Shown: positions 11,141-20,664 of the stretch, in pieces
How the letters are laid out: every line of letters starts with the position of its first letter
Numbering within the stretch: the stretch's first letter is position 1
Assembly: GCA_019321725.1 (NCBI GenBank)
Contig: CM033108.1
Location: 11,426,060 to 11,490,059 of the forward strand
Direction of reading: 5' to 3'
Source of the DNA: Paulownia fortunei
Taxonomy: Eukaryota; Streptophyta; Magnoliopsida; Lamiales; Paulowniaceae
Length of the DNA: 64,000 nucleotides
The notes under the pieces: generated by a model
Database searches by the model: none
The model's input: only the letters and a program-made list of their open reading frames with translations
What the model was told of the DNA's origin: nothing
Made by a program: the position numbers and the translations under genes

Positions 11141-14001
11141 TGTGATACCCGAGCCTCTTACTACTCCCATGGACAAATATGATTCATGCATTACGTGTTA
11201 ATTTTATATGCTATTTGCATTTCTATTGACATTGTATAATTTATTTCATTTTATACGACATTCTTGAATATCAAACTTAATTCTGAAGCTCTCTTGCCCG
11301 GTATTAGTTATTGAATTTCCTAATCTAAGTAGTTGATTTTATATTGAAATAAGAAGAAAATGAGGTGGATCAATATTAGATATAGATGAGATGTATAGGT
11401 TATAATTTTGGAAGTGTTAAAAGTGTTACTAGTAAGCTTATACGGTTTAATTTGATTTGATCAAGTTATTTCAAAAGTATATATTTGTAAATTAGCACAC
11501 TTGGGATATTGGACATGATATAATGTGATTTAAGTGTCATATTACAAGGCTCATATGTGCATATGATTTTAGAAATGCAAACTAGATAATTCTTTAAGAA
11601 TCGAATGCGAATCGGTTTGGAGATCAAATGAACGGACATAGGAAATAACTATGGGAATGAATGGTGACTAAGATAGGTTGCAACCAAATAAAAATAGGTG
11701 AGACACACAAGATTAGGGCTGCAAGAAAAGGGAGAAAATCAGATTTTACCATTTACTTGCCACCTCATGCTTTCTTATTAAGCTTAAGCTAACATCTCAA
11801 GCTAACACCTCAAACCCTTCACCCTTAAGCCACGACCAGACCCTCATTTCAGCCATTCTCATCTTCCAAACACACACCTTAAGGTCTCCAAGTGATCCAA
11901 ATTGATTTCAAGTTGAAATAAAAGCAAGAAAAGCAAAGGAGAAGTGATTACCATCAAGTTAACCTCAAAATCTGCATAGGTAACACTTATCTACGGTTTT
12001 GCCTTTGGTTTTCAGATTATTATGAATGATTTTATTGTTTATTAAGCTTTAAATATCTCTTATAAAAGTTTTAGGAAGCTTTTAGTTAGACTTTGGTGCA
12101 CAAAGAAAGGGTTTTTTATGACAAACACTTAATAGGAAATACTTGTGGCAGAAACTGTCATCTTACTGTTTTCTTGTGTTTTAGGCTTCAAAAGTGTATG
12201 GTATGTTGAATAAAACCTAGAATTATTACCATTTACATGACCATATATGAGGTAAGAGTATTGGAATGAAGTTTTATCAGTTGGAAATTGAAATAGAGAA
12301 TGATATTGGAGAAACACTCAAACTGCCAAAATAGTAAAATCTGTTTTGGTGTGCTGTGAAGGAGACTGAATTAGGGGAGCTAAACCCATTATTTTTGGTA
12401 ATAATATGACCTGGTTGTCTCCTTATATATGTTATCTAAGTATGGTGAAAATGTTGGAGTGATTGAATATACTTAAGGGTGCCAAAACCATTAATTTTAT
12501 GAAGTGTGCAAAACTGTCACGGTAGGAAACAATCTGTTTCAGTATGTCGTGAAGAGAGCTGAACTTGAGAAGCTATATCCATGATTTTTAGCAATTATAT
12601 GATATGGTTACATTTATATACATGTTATCTAAGTGTGGTAAAAATTTGGGAGTGATTGGATATGCTTAGGGATGTTAAAATTATCATGCAACTAAACTTG
12701 ACAGCAAGAAAATATGAAAATGTGAATCTGCCACATTTGATCACTTAGCATGTTTCAACCTAGACATGTTGCTATTGAGTGTTAACAAATAGGTACATGC
12801 TATTAGAGTTATAATACTTCAATTACATGATGTTTACATGTATTTAAGATGAGAAATTGAGGTATTTGAGGGGCTATATTGGGTTCTAGTTTGTGAAAGA
12901 TTGATTGTTAGCTTATAACTTGGTGTTTAAGGTCTAGTATGAGATTTTGTGCTTTCAACTTGCCAAATTGGGAATGGTGCTTGATGTTGGGTAATATTAT
13001 AGGCTATTTTACATCTAAGGTTGGAGAGAAATACTAAACAAATTTAGACTAAGCCACCAACCAAGTGAAAGGTAAGTAAAGATTCATTTGCAACCATAAT
13101 GCATAGACATAGTAGATGTGTAAATTATATGTAATATCATAAATCATATGTGCATAGTAGAGGGCTCTCCATTGAGCATACATACATGGGCATTGTCATT
13201 AGCACGTGCATGCATCACATACGAGCATTGTGATAAATCTTGCATTGCACGGCATGATTCAGAGAAAGGAAAAATGTTTTGCTGACCACTACTAGTGCAC
13301 CGAAGCATGCATGGATTTGCATAGTTTTATGCATGGATTTATAGGTTCGCGTGCATGGATTTACATGCGTAGGAGTATGCATGGATTTGCATGCTTATAT
13401 GATTATTGGCCATTGGATTATGGCGGTGTACAAAGCTCTTTTCCGGTGCATGGGATAGTAGCGTTGGTCAGGGGCCCAAGAAAGAAATATTTTGATGCAT
13501 AAAATTGCATTGTGAGCATAGCATTTTGAGTTGCATGACTTGATATTGTGGATTATTCTTTGACATGCATAATATTTACTTGTTGAGCGTTAGCTCATAT
13601 AGTTTATGCATTGTAGGTGAGTACGACGATGCTTGAAGCATCTTTGGCTGGCTGGTCGGCTGTTGGAGCTCCTGCAGGTGTTTGAGGGAGTGTGTACATG
13701 GATGACGACCTGTTGGGCTATTTTGTTGGCTTGTTATATTTTGAGTCTGGTGTATTATGTTTTTATATTGGTACTATATTTCTCTTTTAAAACTTTACTG
13801 TAAATAAGTATGTAAATATTGTGGTCGTTGTGGGTGTTGTGTTTTTATATAAATACTGATCCTTCTATTTTAAACAGGGTTGTGTATGTAAGAAGTGATT
13901 TAGCTTTTCTATAAAAAAAATATATATTTCATGCATGCACACAGGTTCTATCATGTCAAATTATACAATATATGTGGTTGTGTAGGAATGGGGGTGTTAC
14001 A
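11141..14001 (+). mobile_element. Solo LTR, family A, TSD AGATT
   Basis: The most complete A LTR here. It starts TGTGATACCC at 11141, ends GGGTGTTACA at 14001, and is flanked by AGATT at 11136-11140 and 14002-14006. It has no interior, so it arose by LTR-LTR recombination after insertion into the Athila-like RNase H. It contains the TGCATGGATTTGCA repeats (13305-13400) and a TGAGC-GTTA-GCTCA hairpin (13584-13597). Open frames at 12129-12317 and 13311-13502 are internal to it and not genes. The splice-like 'caggtgag' wording near the 3' end has no supported function. Confidence 0.95.
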
Positions 14002-14006
14002 AGATT

Positions 14007-14980
14007 ACACAAAGGTTTAGATATTATACTAAATTCTTTGATAAATCTTCTATAAAAACCAGCATGTCCTAAAAATGATCTAACCTCCTTCACAGTCTTT
14101 GGTGTTGGCAAATTGGCAATTAACTCAATTTTAGATTTGTCAACCTCAATACCTTCTGATAAAATAATGTGTCCAAGAATAATACCAGTTGTTACCATGA
14201 AGTGACATTTCTCCCAATTGAGCACAAAATTCTTTTCTTCACACCTGATTAAAACCTTTTCTAAATTAGATAAGCAATCATCAAATGAATTACCAAAAAT
14301 AGAAAATCATCCATAAAGACTTCAAGAAAACATTCAACCATGTCACTAAAAATACTAAGCATGCATCGTTGGAATGTAGTTGGTGTATTACATAATCCAA
14401 AAGGCATCCTTTGATATGCAAAAGTACCAAAAGGACATGTAAAAGTTGTTTTCTCTTGATCTTCAAGTGCAATTACAATTTGATTATACCAGAATATTCA
14501 TCTAAAAAGCAATAAAATTCGTGTCCCGCAACTCTTTCTAAAATTTGATCCATGAAAGGTAATGGAAAATGATCTTTTCTAGTAACTGAGTTGAGTGAAT
14601 TAATTCATCATTCTCATTCTTGACTACAATAACTCCAGATTTCTTAGGTACAACTTGAGTAGGACTTACCCATTTGCTATCAGAAATAGAATAAATAATT
14701 CCATTATCTAAGAGTTTAATGACTTCATTTCTCACTACTTCTTTCATAGTAGGATTTAGTCTTCGTTGCATTTCTCTAGAAGGTTTAGCATTTTCCTCTA
14801 GATAGATTTTATGTGTGCAAATGAAAGGATTAATACCTTTAATATCAGTAATGGTCCATCCTAAAGCATTCTTATGCATTTTCAGAGTTTTGATCTACTT
14901 ACCTTCTTGAGATGCATCGAGTTTGGAAGAAATTATTACTAGAAAAGTCTCATTCTCACCCAAGAAAGAGTATTTCAAAT
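14007..14980 (-). pseudogene. Reverse transcriptase of Athila-like gypsy
   Basis: Would copy element RNA to DNA. On the minus strand from about 14880: GWTITDIKGINPFICTHKI, then PSREMQRRLNP, then SKWVSPTQVVPKKSG (finger region). A short deletion follows near 14590 that removes the GWRMCIDYRKLND-type block of this family, including a region needed for activity. It resumes with AGHEFYCFLDEYS, TTFTCPFGTFAYQRMPFGL, and FLEVFMDDF, whose aspartate pair is intact, near 14330. After a frameshift it reads NWEKCHFMV..GIILGH and FLGHAGFYRRFIKEFS, ending at the solo LTR. Bases 14980-15020 belong to the protease-RT linker. It is closest to the Athila-type clade by motif wording. Confidence 0.85.
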
Positions 14981-15062
14981 TAACTGGCAAAGGTTTCAAA
15001 TCAACCACGGGAGCTTTAATATTTGATACAAAAATATATCAAAATATGCACTTATCAATTGC

Positions 15063-15128
15063 CTTTACAAAAGAAAAAGAGTATAATAAGCCCAATCTAA
15101 TTAGGGCGCTGGGCATCCTACTCTAACA
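15063..15128 (-). mobile_element. Copia LTR (family C), right end
   Basis: Continuation of 6070-8045 after the Athila-like insertion. It runs from 'ctttacaaaagaaaaagag' to 'cctactctaaca'. On the minus strand this is the LTR start TGTTAGAGTAGG. It matches the last 65 bases of the solo LTR at 41247-43483. The polypurine tract follows directly. Confidence 0.9.
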
Positions 15129-15146
15129 ATCTCCCACTTGCCCTAG
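15129..15146 (-). promoter_or_regulatory. Polypurine tract of copia element
   Basis: On the minus strand GGGCAAGTGGGAGAT abuts the LTR start TGTTAG. This is the usual plus-strand primer position at the 3' end of the interior. The same tract is at 45419-45436 in the second copia. Confidence 0.85.
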
Positions 15147-15149
15147 CTC

Positions 15150-15625
15150 TAATTGTCCATGTATCTAAGGTCCATCTTCTCGAGATGTCCATCGAATACC
15201 TTCTCTACTAAGGGCTTAGTAAGTGGGTCTGCTACATTTTCTGCTGAAGCAACTCGATCCACAATGACCATTGACCTCTCTGATCATTTGATATCGTCTC
15301 ATTATGTGCTTTGATCTTTGATGAGAACTTGGCTCATTTGCTTGCACAATGTCTCCATTGTTATCATAATATATTATAACTGGATCAACAATGGATATAA
15401 CTACACCCAACCATTGAATGAAGTTTCTTATCCAAACAGCTTATGTTCTTGTATCTGATGCAATAATATATTCAGCTTCGATGGTAGAGTCTGCAGTCAT
15501 CTCTTACTTGAAACTTTTCCAACTGACCACACCACCATTCATGGTGAATATGTATCTAGACATGGACATTAAGTCATCTATATTTGACAGAAAACTAGAG
15601 TCTGTATATCCCTCCAGTTTTAGTT
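15150..15625 (-). pseudogene. Copia RNase H
   Basis: On the minus strand near 15600: GYTDSSF (first catalytic Asp), then GGVVSWKS, then a TIEAEYI block (catalytic Glu), AVWIRNFIQWLGVV, and IIYYDNNGDIVQANEPSSHQRSKHI (last Asp), the usual C-terminal domain of copia polyproteins. A frameshift or stop lies between the EAEYI block and AVWIRNF. It is closely related to the plus-strand RNase H fragment at 60815-61035, which reads LIYCDNNGTIAKAKE at the same place. Bases 15130-15215 carry the short C-terminal tail up to the polypurine tract. Confidence 0.85.
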
Positions 15626-16519
15626 CTCAATTGCCATATATCATAATAATATCCTTAGTCCTTCTCAAGTACTTAAGGATCATCTTAATGGCTTTGCAGT
15701 GTTCGTCCCCTGGATTGGACTGATATCTACTCGTGATACTCAAAGCATGTGCTATATCAGGCCTTGTACACAACATTGCATACATTATGCTCCCTGTTGC
15801 TGAAGTATAAGGTATGTGAGCCATCTTTCTCTCTCTTCAGGTGTCTTGGAGACATAACCTTAGAGAGTGAAACCCCATGACTCATAAGCAGGAATCCTCA
15901 CTTGGATTCCTCCATGCTAAACCTTTTTAACACTTTGTCTATGTATATGGATTGGGATAGTCTGATCATCCTTCTGGATCTATCTCTATAGATCTTTATC
16001 CCTAGGATAAAATATGCATCTCCTAAGTCCTTCATGGAAAACTAATTAGACAACAAAGTCCTCGTTGACTGCAACATCCCTACATCATTCCCAATTAGTA
16101 GGATGCCATCAATGTAGAGCACAACAAACGTAACTGCACTCCCACTAAGCTTTTTGTAGATACATGGTTCATACAGGTTCTTATGAAAATTAATTGATTT
16201 GATTGTTTCATCAAACTGGATGTTCCAACTCCTGGAAGCTTGTTTGAGTCCATAAATGGATCTCTAGAGCTTGCAAATTTTTTGCTCGCTCCCGCTGGAT
16301 ATGAAACCATGTGGCTGCTTCATATAGATATCTTCCTTAATATTTCTATTAAGAAAAGTGATCTTCACATCCATTTGCCATATCTCATAGTCCTAATATG
16401 CAGATCTGACCAGCAATATTCGAATGGATTTAAGCATCGCTATTGGTGAATTTTTTTTCTTATAATCAATTCCTTGATTTTGAGTATAACCTTTTGCAAC
16501 TAAACATGCCTTATAGGCA
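15625..16519 (-). pseudogene. Copia reverse transcriptase, C-terminal half
   Basis: Follows 'VAKGYTQNQGIDY' at the insertion border, then IWQMDVK, then RSIYGLKQASRSWN near 16245, and the active-site block near 16110. That block reads YIDG where copia RTs have YVDD: the second catalytic Asp is replaced by Gly, which would abolish polymerase activity. Further on come MKDLGDAYFILGIKI, then IPYTSATGSIMYAMLCTRPDIAHAL and SNPGDEHCKAIKMILKYLRRTKD near 15640-15820. Several stops and frameshifts separate these pieces. The upstream half lies beyond the solo LTR at 18579 onward. Confidence 0.85.
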
Positions 16520-16524
16520 CTACC

Positions 16525-18573
16525 TATAATGACCCTAATTTCGCACTTATTTCCTGTTAATTTCATCAAGAACTTTGTTGCATTTCACATATAATTGCCT
16601 ATCTTAAGATTAGTTGGATATAATTAATTAATTAGATTAATTAATTAAGAATTAAATTAATTAGATGAGTTAATTATTCAATTAAATAATATGGTTATGT
16701 GATTATTTAATTAGACCCAACAAAATTGGAATCCAATTTGGAGTGAGTTAATTAATTAATTAGATCAATTAAATAAACCTGAACTTATTAATTAATTAAA
16801 TTAATTAATGTGCATGCTGAAGTCCAAGCCCAAATTAAAAATAGCTCATTAGTAGAAGCCCACTTGGAATATTAGAAGAATTAAAAAAATATATATAGTT
16901 TTTCTTATTTAAAATTGATATAAGATATCAAGATTGAATTAATGGGATATGTTCAATATATTTGGATATCAAGATTGAATTTAAGGGATAGGTTCAATGT
17001 ATTTGAATATCAAGATTGAATTAATGGGATATGTTCAACGTATCTGGAGGAGAGAGGGGCGTAAAATAGATAGCCAATTAGAGTCCATATTTCGGCCATT
17101 AAAGATAGAATAAAGAGGGAGTTTTGGTATCATGTGGAATTGGTTTGTTAGGAAAGTTAGACTTTTCAAACAACCAAATTAATGTGGGGCTAATATTAGT
17201 TTTGACCTAATTTTTGTAGCCACCATATAATATAAAATTGAAGACAAAAAAATTCAATTCTTCTACTACTCCAAAAATTAGCCACAAGTAAGAAGTTTTC
17301 TTTTTCTCTCCTTCTCCACTCAAGTTGCATGCACAAACCACCCTTCCACCCTCTGAAAACCCAAAGTTAGCATTTTTACAACCCTATATAGGCGAGGAAG
17401 AACATGTTTTATGGTCTACTTTGAGTTTTTTCGAAGGATTTGTGAACGACAACATTGGAGGGCCACGTAGTCTATAGAATTCTAGTTGGTTTAGAGCTCG
17501 AAAGGTAAGTAACCCCACCCTAGTTCCATACATGCAATTATATGCCTAAGTGATGATACGTGTGTGATTATATGTTGATGCTTTAAGTTCTATGTGTTTA
17601 TTATCCTTATACTGTCATTGCACTTGCATATCATGTCAACAAACACGATGCATGATTAAGTTAAGCTTAGAAGGTGACATGAGCATGTAAGTCTATTTTT
17701 CAAAGATACATGTACCCAAAATGTTTTGTTTCCAAAAGTTTAGTCGGGTGTACATTGATGTTGGGAAGGGTGTGAGTGGAAATAGGTGTGGGGGACCGGC
17801 ATTCTGACCAAGGTCCTTTATGGCCAAATGTAATGTTTAATGTTAATGTTGATGTGCTGCTTGCGGCAAAATAAAAGTACTTATACCGGTATATATTTCT
17901 GGTTGCAAATAACTAGGCCCACTGCATCCCTGATCAGCTAGATGTCTCACCAAGTGAGCTTGCAACTTGGTCAATGAAATGAAAGATTCAAAAGTTTCCA
18001 TGACAATGTTCAAGTTTAATGTTTCCAAGTCAAAGATTTAAGTTCAAAGTTTTTTTAAGTTGATGTCCAAGTCCAAGGTTTTCAAATTCAAACCTTTTTA
18101 CATTTTTTTACAAAAAAGGGGATACTCAATAAGTTTTTACACAACAAGCATTCATGAGCATGCATTCATGCATAAGTTACTTATTGAGCTTGTTGAAAGC
18201 TCATTCCGTGTTATATATATATTTTCAAGTGATGACATCCAGGAGATAGACGGAGATGGCCAATGCAGTGACTTGCCCATTGTCTTCCGTTATTGAATGA
18301 ACTTTCAATTTTAGAACCTTTAGACATGTTTATTATAGGTTTCAGTTCCTCAAGATTTTGAGAGGATAATGTTTTGAAATTAAATTCTTTTCCTTTTCCA
18401 TTTCCGTTATGTGGAGTTTTAAGAACTTGGTATTGTATAAGTGTTAAATGATTATTTCTAGTTTTCCTTTAAGTAAAGAAAGTTTTAAATCTTCCGTATT
18501 TTTAAAGAGTAAACTCTATTCATATTTAAATTATGCATATATATAATTTAAGAACACACCAGTAGGCATTACA
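16525..18573 (+). mobile_element. Solo LTR, family B, TSD CTACC
   Basis: Starts TATAATGACC (a TG start changed to TA) and ends GGCATTACA. It is flanked by CTACC at 16520-16524 and 18574-18578, and so cuts the copia RT between REV and YKACLVAKGYTQ. Length is 2049 bases, with no interior. It contains an AATTAATT-rich first part, a pure non-coding body, and a 7-bp stem TGAGCTT/AAGCTCA at 18185-18203. That stem corresponds in position to the family A hairpin, which is why I read it as plus-oriented and gypsy-like. Frames at 17843-18028 and 18060-18296 are internal and not genes. Confidence 0.9.
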
Positions 18574-18578
18574 CTACC

Positions 18579-18985
18579 TCTCTATCTACTCCAAGCTTTC
18601 GGTTGAAGACCCATTTGCAGCCAATGGGAACAATTCCCTATTATGGGTCCACCAAGGTCTATACCTTGTTGGAGTATATGGACTCCATCTCGAACTGCAT
18701 AGCTTTTTGCCACTTTTTCAAGTCGATGTCAGACATCGCCTCTCCATAGCTTCTTGGATCATCATCCAAGTGGAGTCCCTCTTCTTTGTTCTCTAACAAC
18801 AATCTGTACCTCTTAGGTACCCTTGAAACCCGTTCGGATCTTCGAAAAGGTTGTGCCTTAGAGAACCCAGCATCAGCTAGTATGTTATCTACTGCGATAG
18901 TTGGGGCGTTCTGTGGTTCTTGAATTTCTTCAAGTTCCACGACTTTACCACTACTCTCTGAAAGAAATTCTTCTTTAAGAATTGC
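18579..18985 (-). pseudogene. Copia integrase-RT linker and RT N-terminus
   Basis: On the minus strand: a linker with RRSERVSRVPKRYRLLLENKEEG, then DDDPRSYGEAMSDIDLKKWQKAMQFEMESIY. That is the standard start of the copia RT domain, where most family members read 'W..AM..E..S...N..W.LV'. A stop follows WTLVDP; then GCKWVFNRKLGVDREV continues up to the solo LTR. Nothing catalytic is in this piece. It shows the RT ran uninterrupted before family B inserted. Confidence 0.85.
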
Positions 18986-19990
18986 GGCATTCCTCGAAAT
19001 AAAGACCTTTTATTCTAAGGCATCGTAAAAATAGTATCAAATAGACTTCTTTGTATATCCCACCAACTTGCATAAGCTGGATCTCATATCTAACTTATCT
19101 CTCACTAGCTGCTTCACATAAGCAACATACCCCCATACCCTGAGGTATTAATAGGAAGGTGTCTTTCTACACCACATCTCATATGGTGTTTTAGGCACAA
19201 CTTTAGATGATACCCTATTTAATAGGTATGCCGCTGTTTCCAAGGTATAGTCCCATAATAAAAGAGGCAATGTAGTGAAGCTCATCATAGATCGACCCAT
19301 GTCCAACAAGGTTAGATTCCTGCATTCTACAACCCCGTTGAGTTGTGAAGTAGAAGGATGAGTCCACTGTGAGAGAATCTCATTCTTTTTGAGATAATCT
19401 ATAAACTATGTGCTTAAGTATTCACCTTCTAGATCAGATCGAAGATTCTTTATACTTAAGCCAATTCGGTTCTAAATTCTTTGAACTTTTCAAATACTTC
19501 AGACTTGTACCTTAAAAGGTACACATAACCATACCTAAAGAGGTCATCGGTAAAGGTTAAGAAGTAGTTATAGTTCCTACGGGCGCTAACACTTAGTGGC
19601 CCACATACATCTGTATGGATCAAATCTAATAGATGTTTGGCTCGCTACACTTGTCCAACAAATGGAGATTTGGTCATCTTTCCTTTGAGGTAGGATTCAC
19701 ATGTTGGCAGTTCTTGCTCATTCTTTAGATCAAGCAATTTTGCCAAATTGTTAATCATTTTCTCATAAATATATCCTAATATTATATGCCAAAGGCTCGT
19801 GGAACTATGATTATCTAATTTTCTTTTATTTTGTTGAATTGGGATAATGGAGTTATATGGAGTAACAGTATATAAACAATTCATCAAACAACCTGAATAG
19901 ATAAAATTAGAATGTTTAAAAATGGAACAATTTCCATTCTCAATGGTAAATCTAAAACCTTCTCTATCCAAAACTCGAATAGAGATAATG
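18986..19990 (-). pseudogene. Copia integrase with GAG-pre-integrase zinc region
   Basis: The zinc region near 19645-19860 reads LWHIILGYIYEKMINNLAK and then LPTCESYLKGKMTKSPF. The family motif needs H...H...C..C; the second His of the 'LGH' position is Tyr, and the second Cys is Tyr (CESY). The core follows with LIHTDVCGPLSV (first Asp) near 19600, SDLEGEYL (second Asp) near 19420 and NGVVECRN (Glu) near 19330, so the three catalytic acids survive. Then come LLDMGRSMM, AAYLLNRV and TPYEMWC. Stops break the frame repeatedly. The zinc changes alone would damage function. Confidence 0.85.
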
Positions 19991-20664
19991 TTCTTAATAA
20001 TATCCAGAATAAAAAAATAATTGTTTAAAACTATTACATAACCATTCTCTAAAGCTAGATTAATAGTCCCTATAGCTAATGCATCCCATCCTTAGGACCG
20101 TCTCTTCTCCATCCAGCCTCCTATTTCTTATCATCATCTGCAAATCATTGCAGATATGTGAGCCACAACCGGTATCCAATACCCAAGAAGTATCATTAAT
20201 AGACAAGTTAGCTTCAATAAAATATATACCTGAACTCTTCAGGCTTGCAAGATACTCCTTGTAACTCCTCTTCTAGTGCCCTGGTTTGTCGCAGTAATAG
20301 CACTTGACACTGGCTTGAGAATAAACCTTCTTGATACTGCTCTTAGCCTTCATCTTGTTGGGCTTAGAGGAACCCTTTCTTTCCTCTTTCTTTTCTTGGG
20401 CTTTTTAGCCTTTGATCCAAAAGAAGATCCAACAAACAAAATTGACTTGTTCTTTTTCACGGTGGACTCAACCATCTTTAGCATGTTCACAAGCTCAGTG
20501 AGACTAGTCTCCATGTTGTTCATGTTAAAGTTGACAACAAAGATGTCAAATGAGGTAGGCAGAGACTACAGTTGAAGCTCCGTATAAAGTTTGTTCTCTA
20601 TAATGAATCCAAGGGATGCCAGCCTTTCAATGAGGGCTATCATCTTCAATCCATGGTCATGGAC
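19991..20664 (-). pseudogene. Copia protease and gag C-terminus (zinc knuckle)
   Basis: Near 20170-20220 the minus strand reads SWVLDTGCGSHICNDLQ, the retropepsin active site of copia (DTG intact). Near 20270-20310 it reads KCYYCDKPGH followed by a stop and KRS, a CX2CX4HX4C knuckle whose tryptophan position is a stop and whose last Cys is Ser. From about 20390 upward a lysine-rich linker and gag C-terminus follow, with a line near 20500 that fits the 'VNMLKMVESTVK..K' wording of such gags. The rest of gag is cut off by the gypsy at 20665. Confidence 0.75.

Larger units (their letters stand above)
8046..15057 (-). mobile_element. Athila-like Ty3/gypsy element with TSD ATTGC
   Basis: The element starts TGCTACA at 8046 and ends CTTATCA at 15057. 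It is flanked by the direct repeat ATTGC at 8041-8045 and 15058-15062, inside a copia LTR. Gene order on the minus strand is RT, RNase H, integrase, LTR. At its 5' end only about 35 bases of LTR start remain (TGATAAGTGCATATTTTG...), joined straight to pol, so 5' LTR, primer site, gag and protease are gone. The intact duplication shows the losses came after insertion. A 2861-base A solo LTR interrupts RNase H. Net length is about 4.1 kb, far short of a full Athila. Confidence 0.85.
15129..20664 (-). mobile_element. Ty1/copia interior, 5' part missing
   Basis: Gene order on the minus strand is gag end with zinc knuckle, protease, integrase, RT, RNase H, polypurine tract, 3' LTR, which is the copia order with integrase before RT. 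It is split by the B solo LTR at 16525-18573 and cut at 20664 by the A gypsy. The N-terminal gag, leader, primer site and 5' LTR are not found beyond that gypsy, where the gap and LINE sequence follow. The 3' LTR is the split C LTR 6070-15128. Confidence 0.85.
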
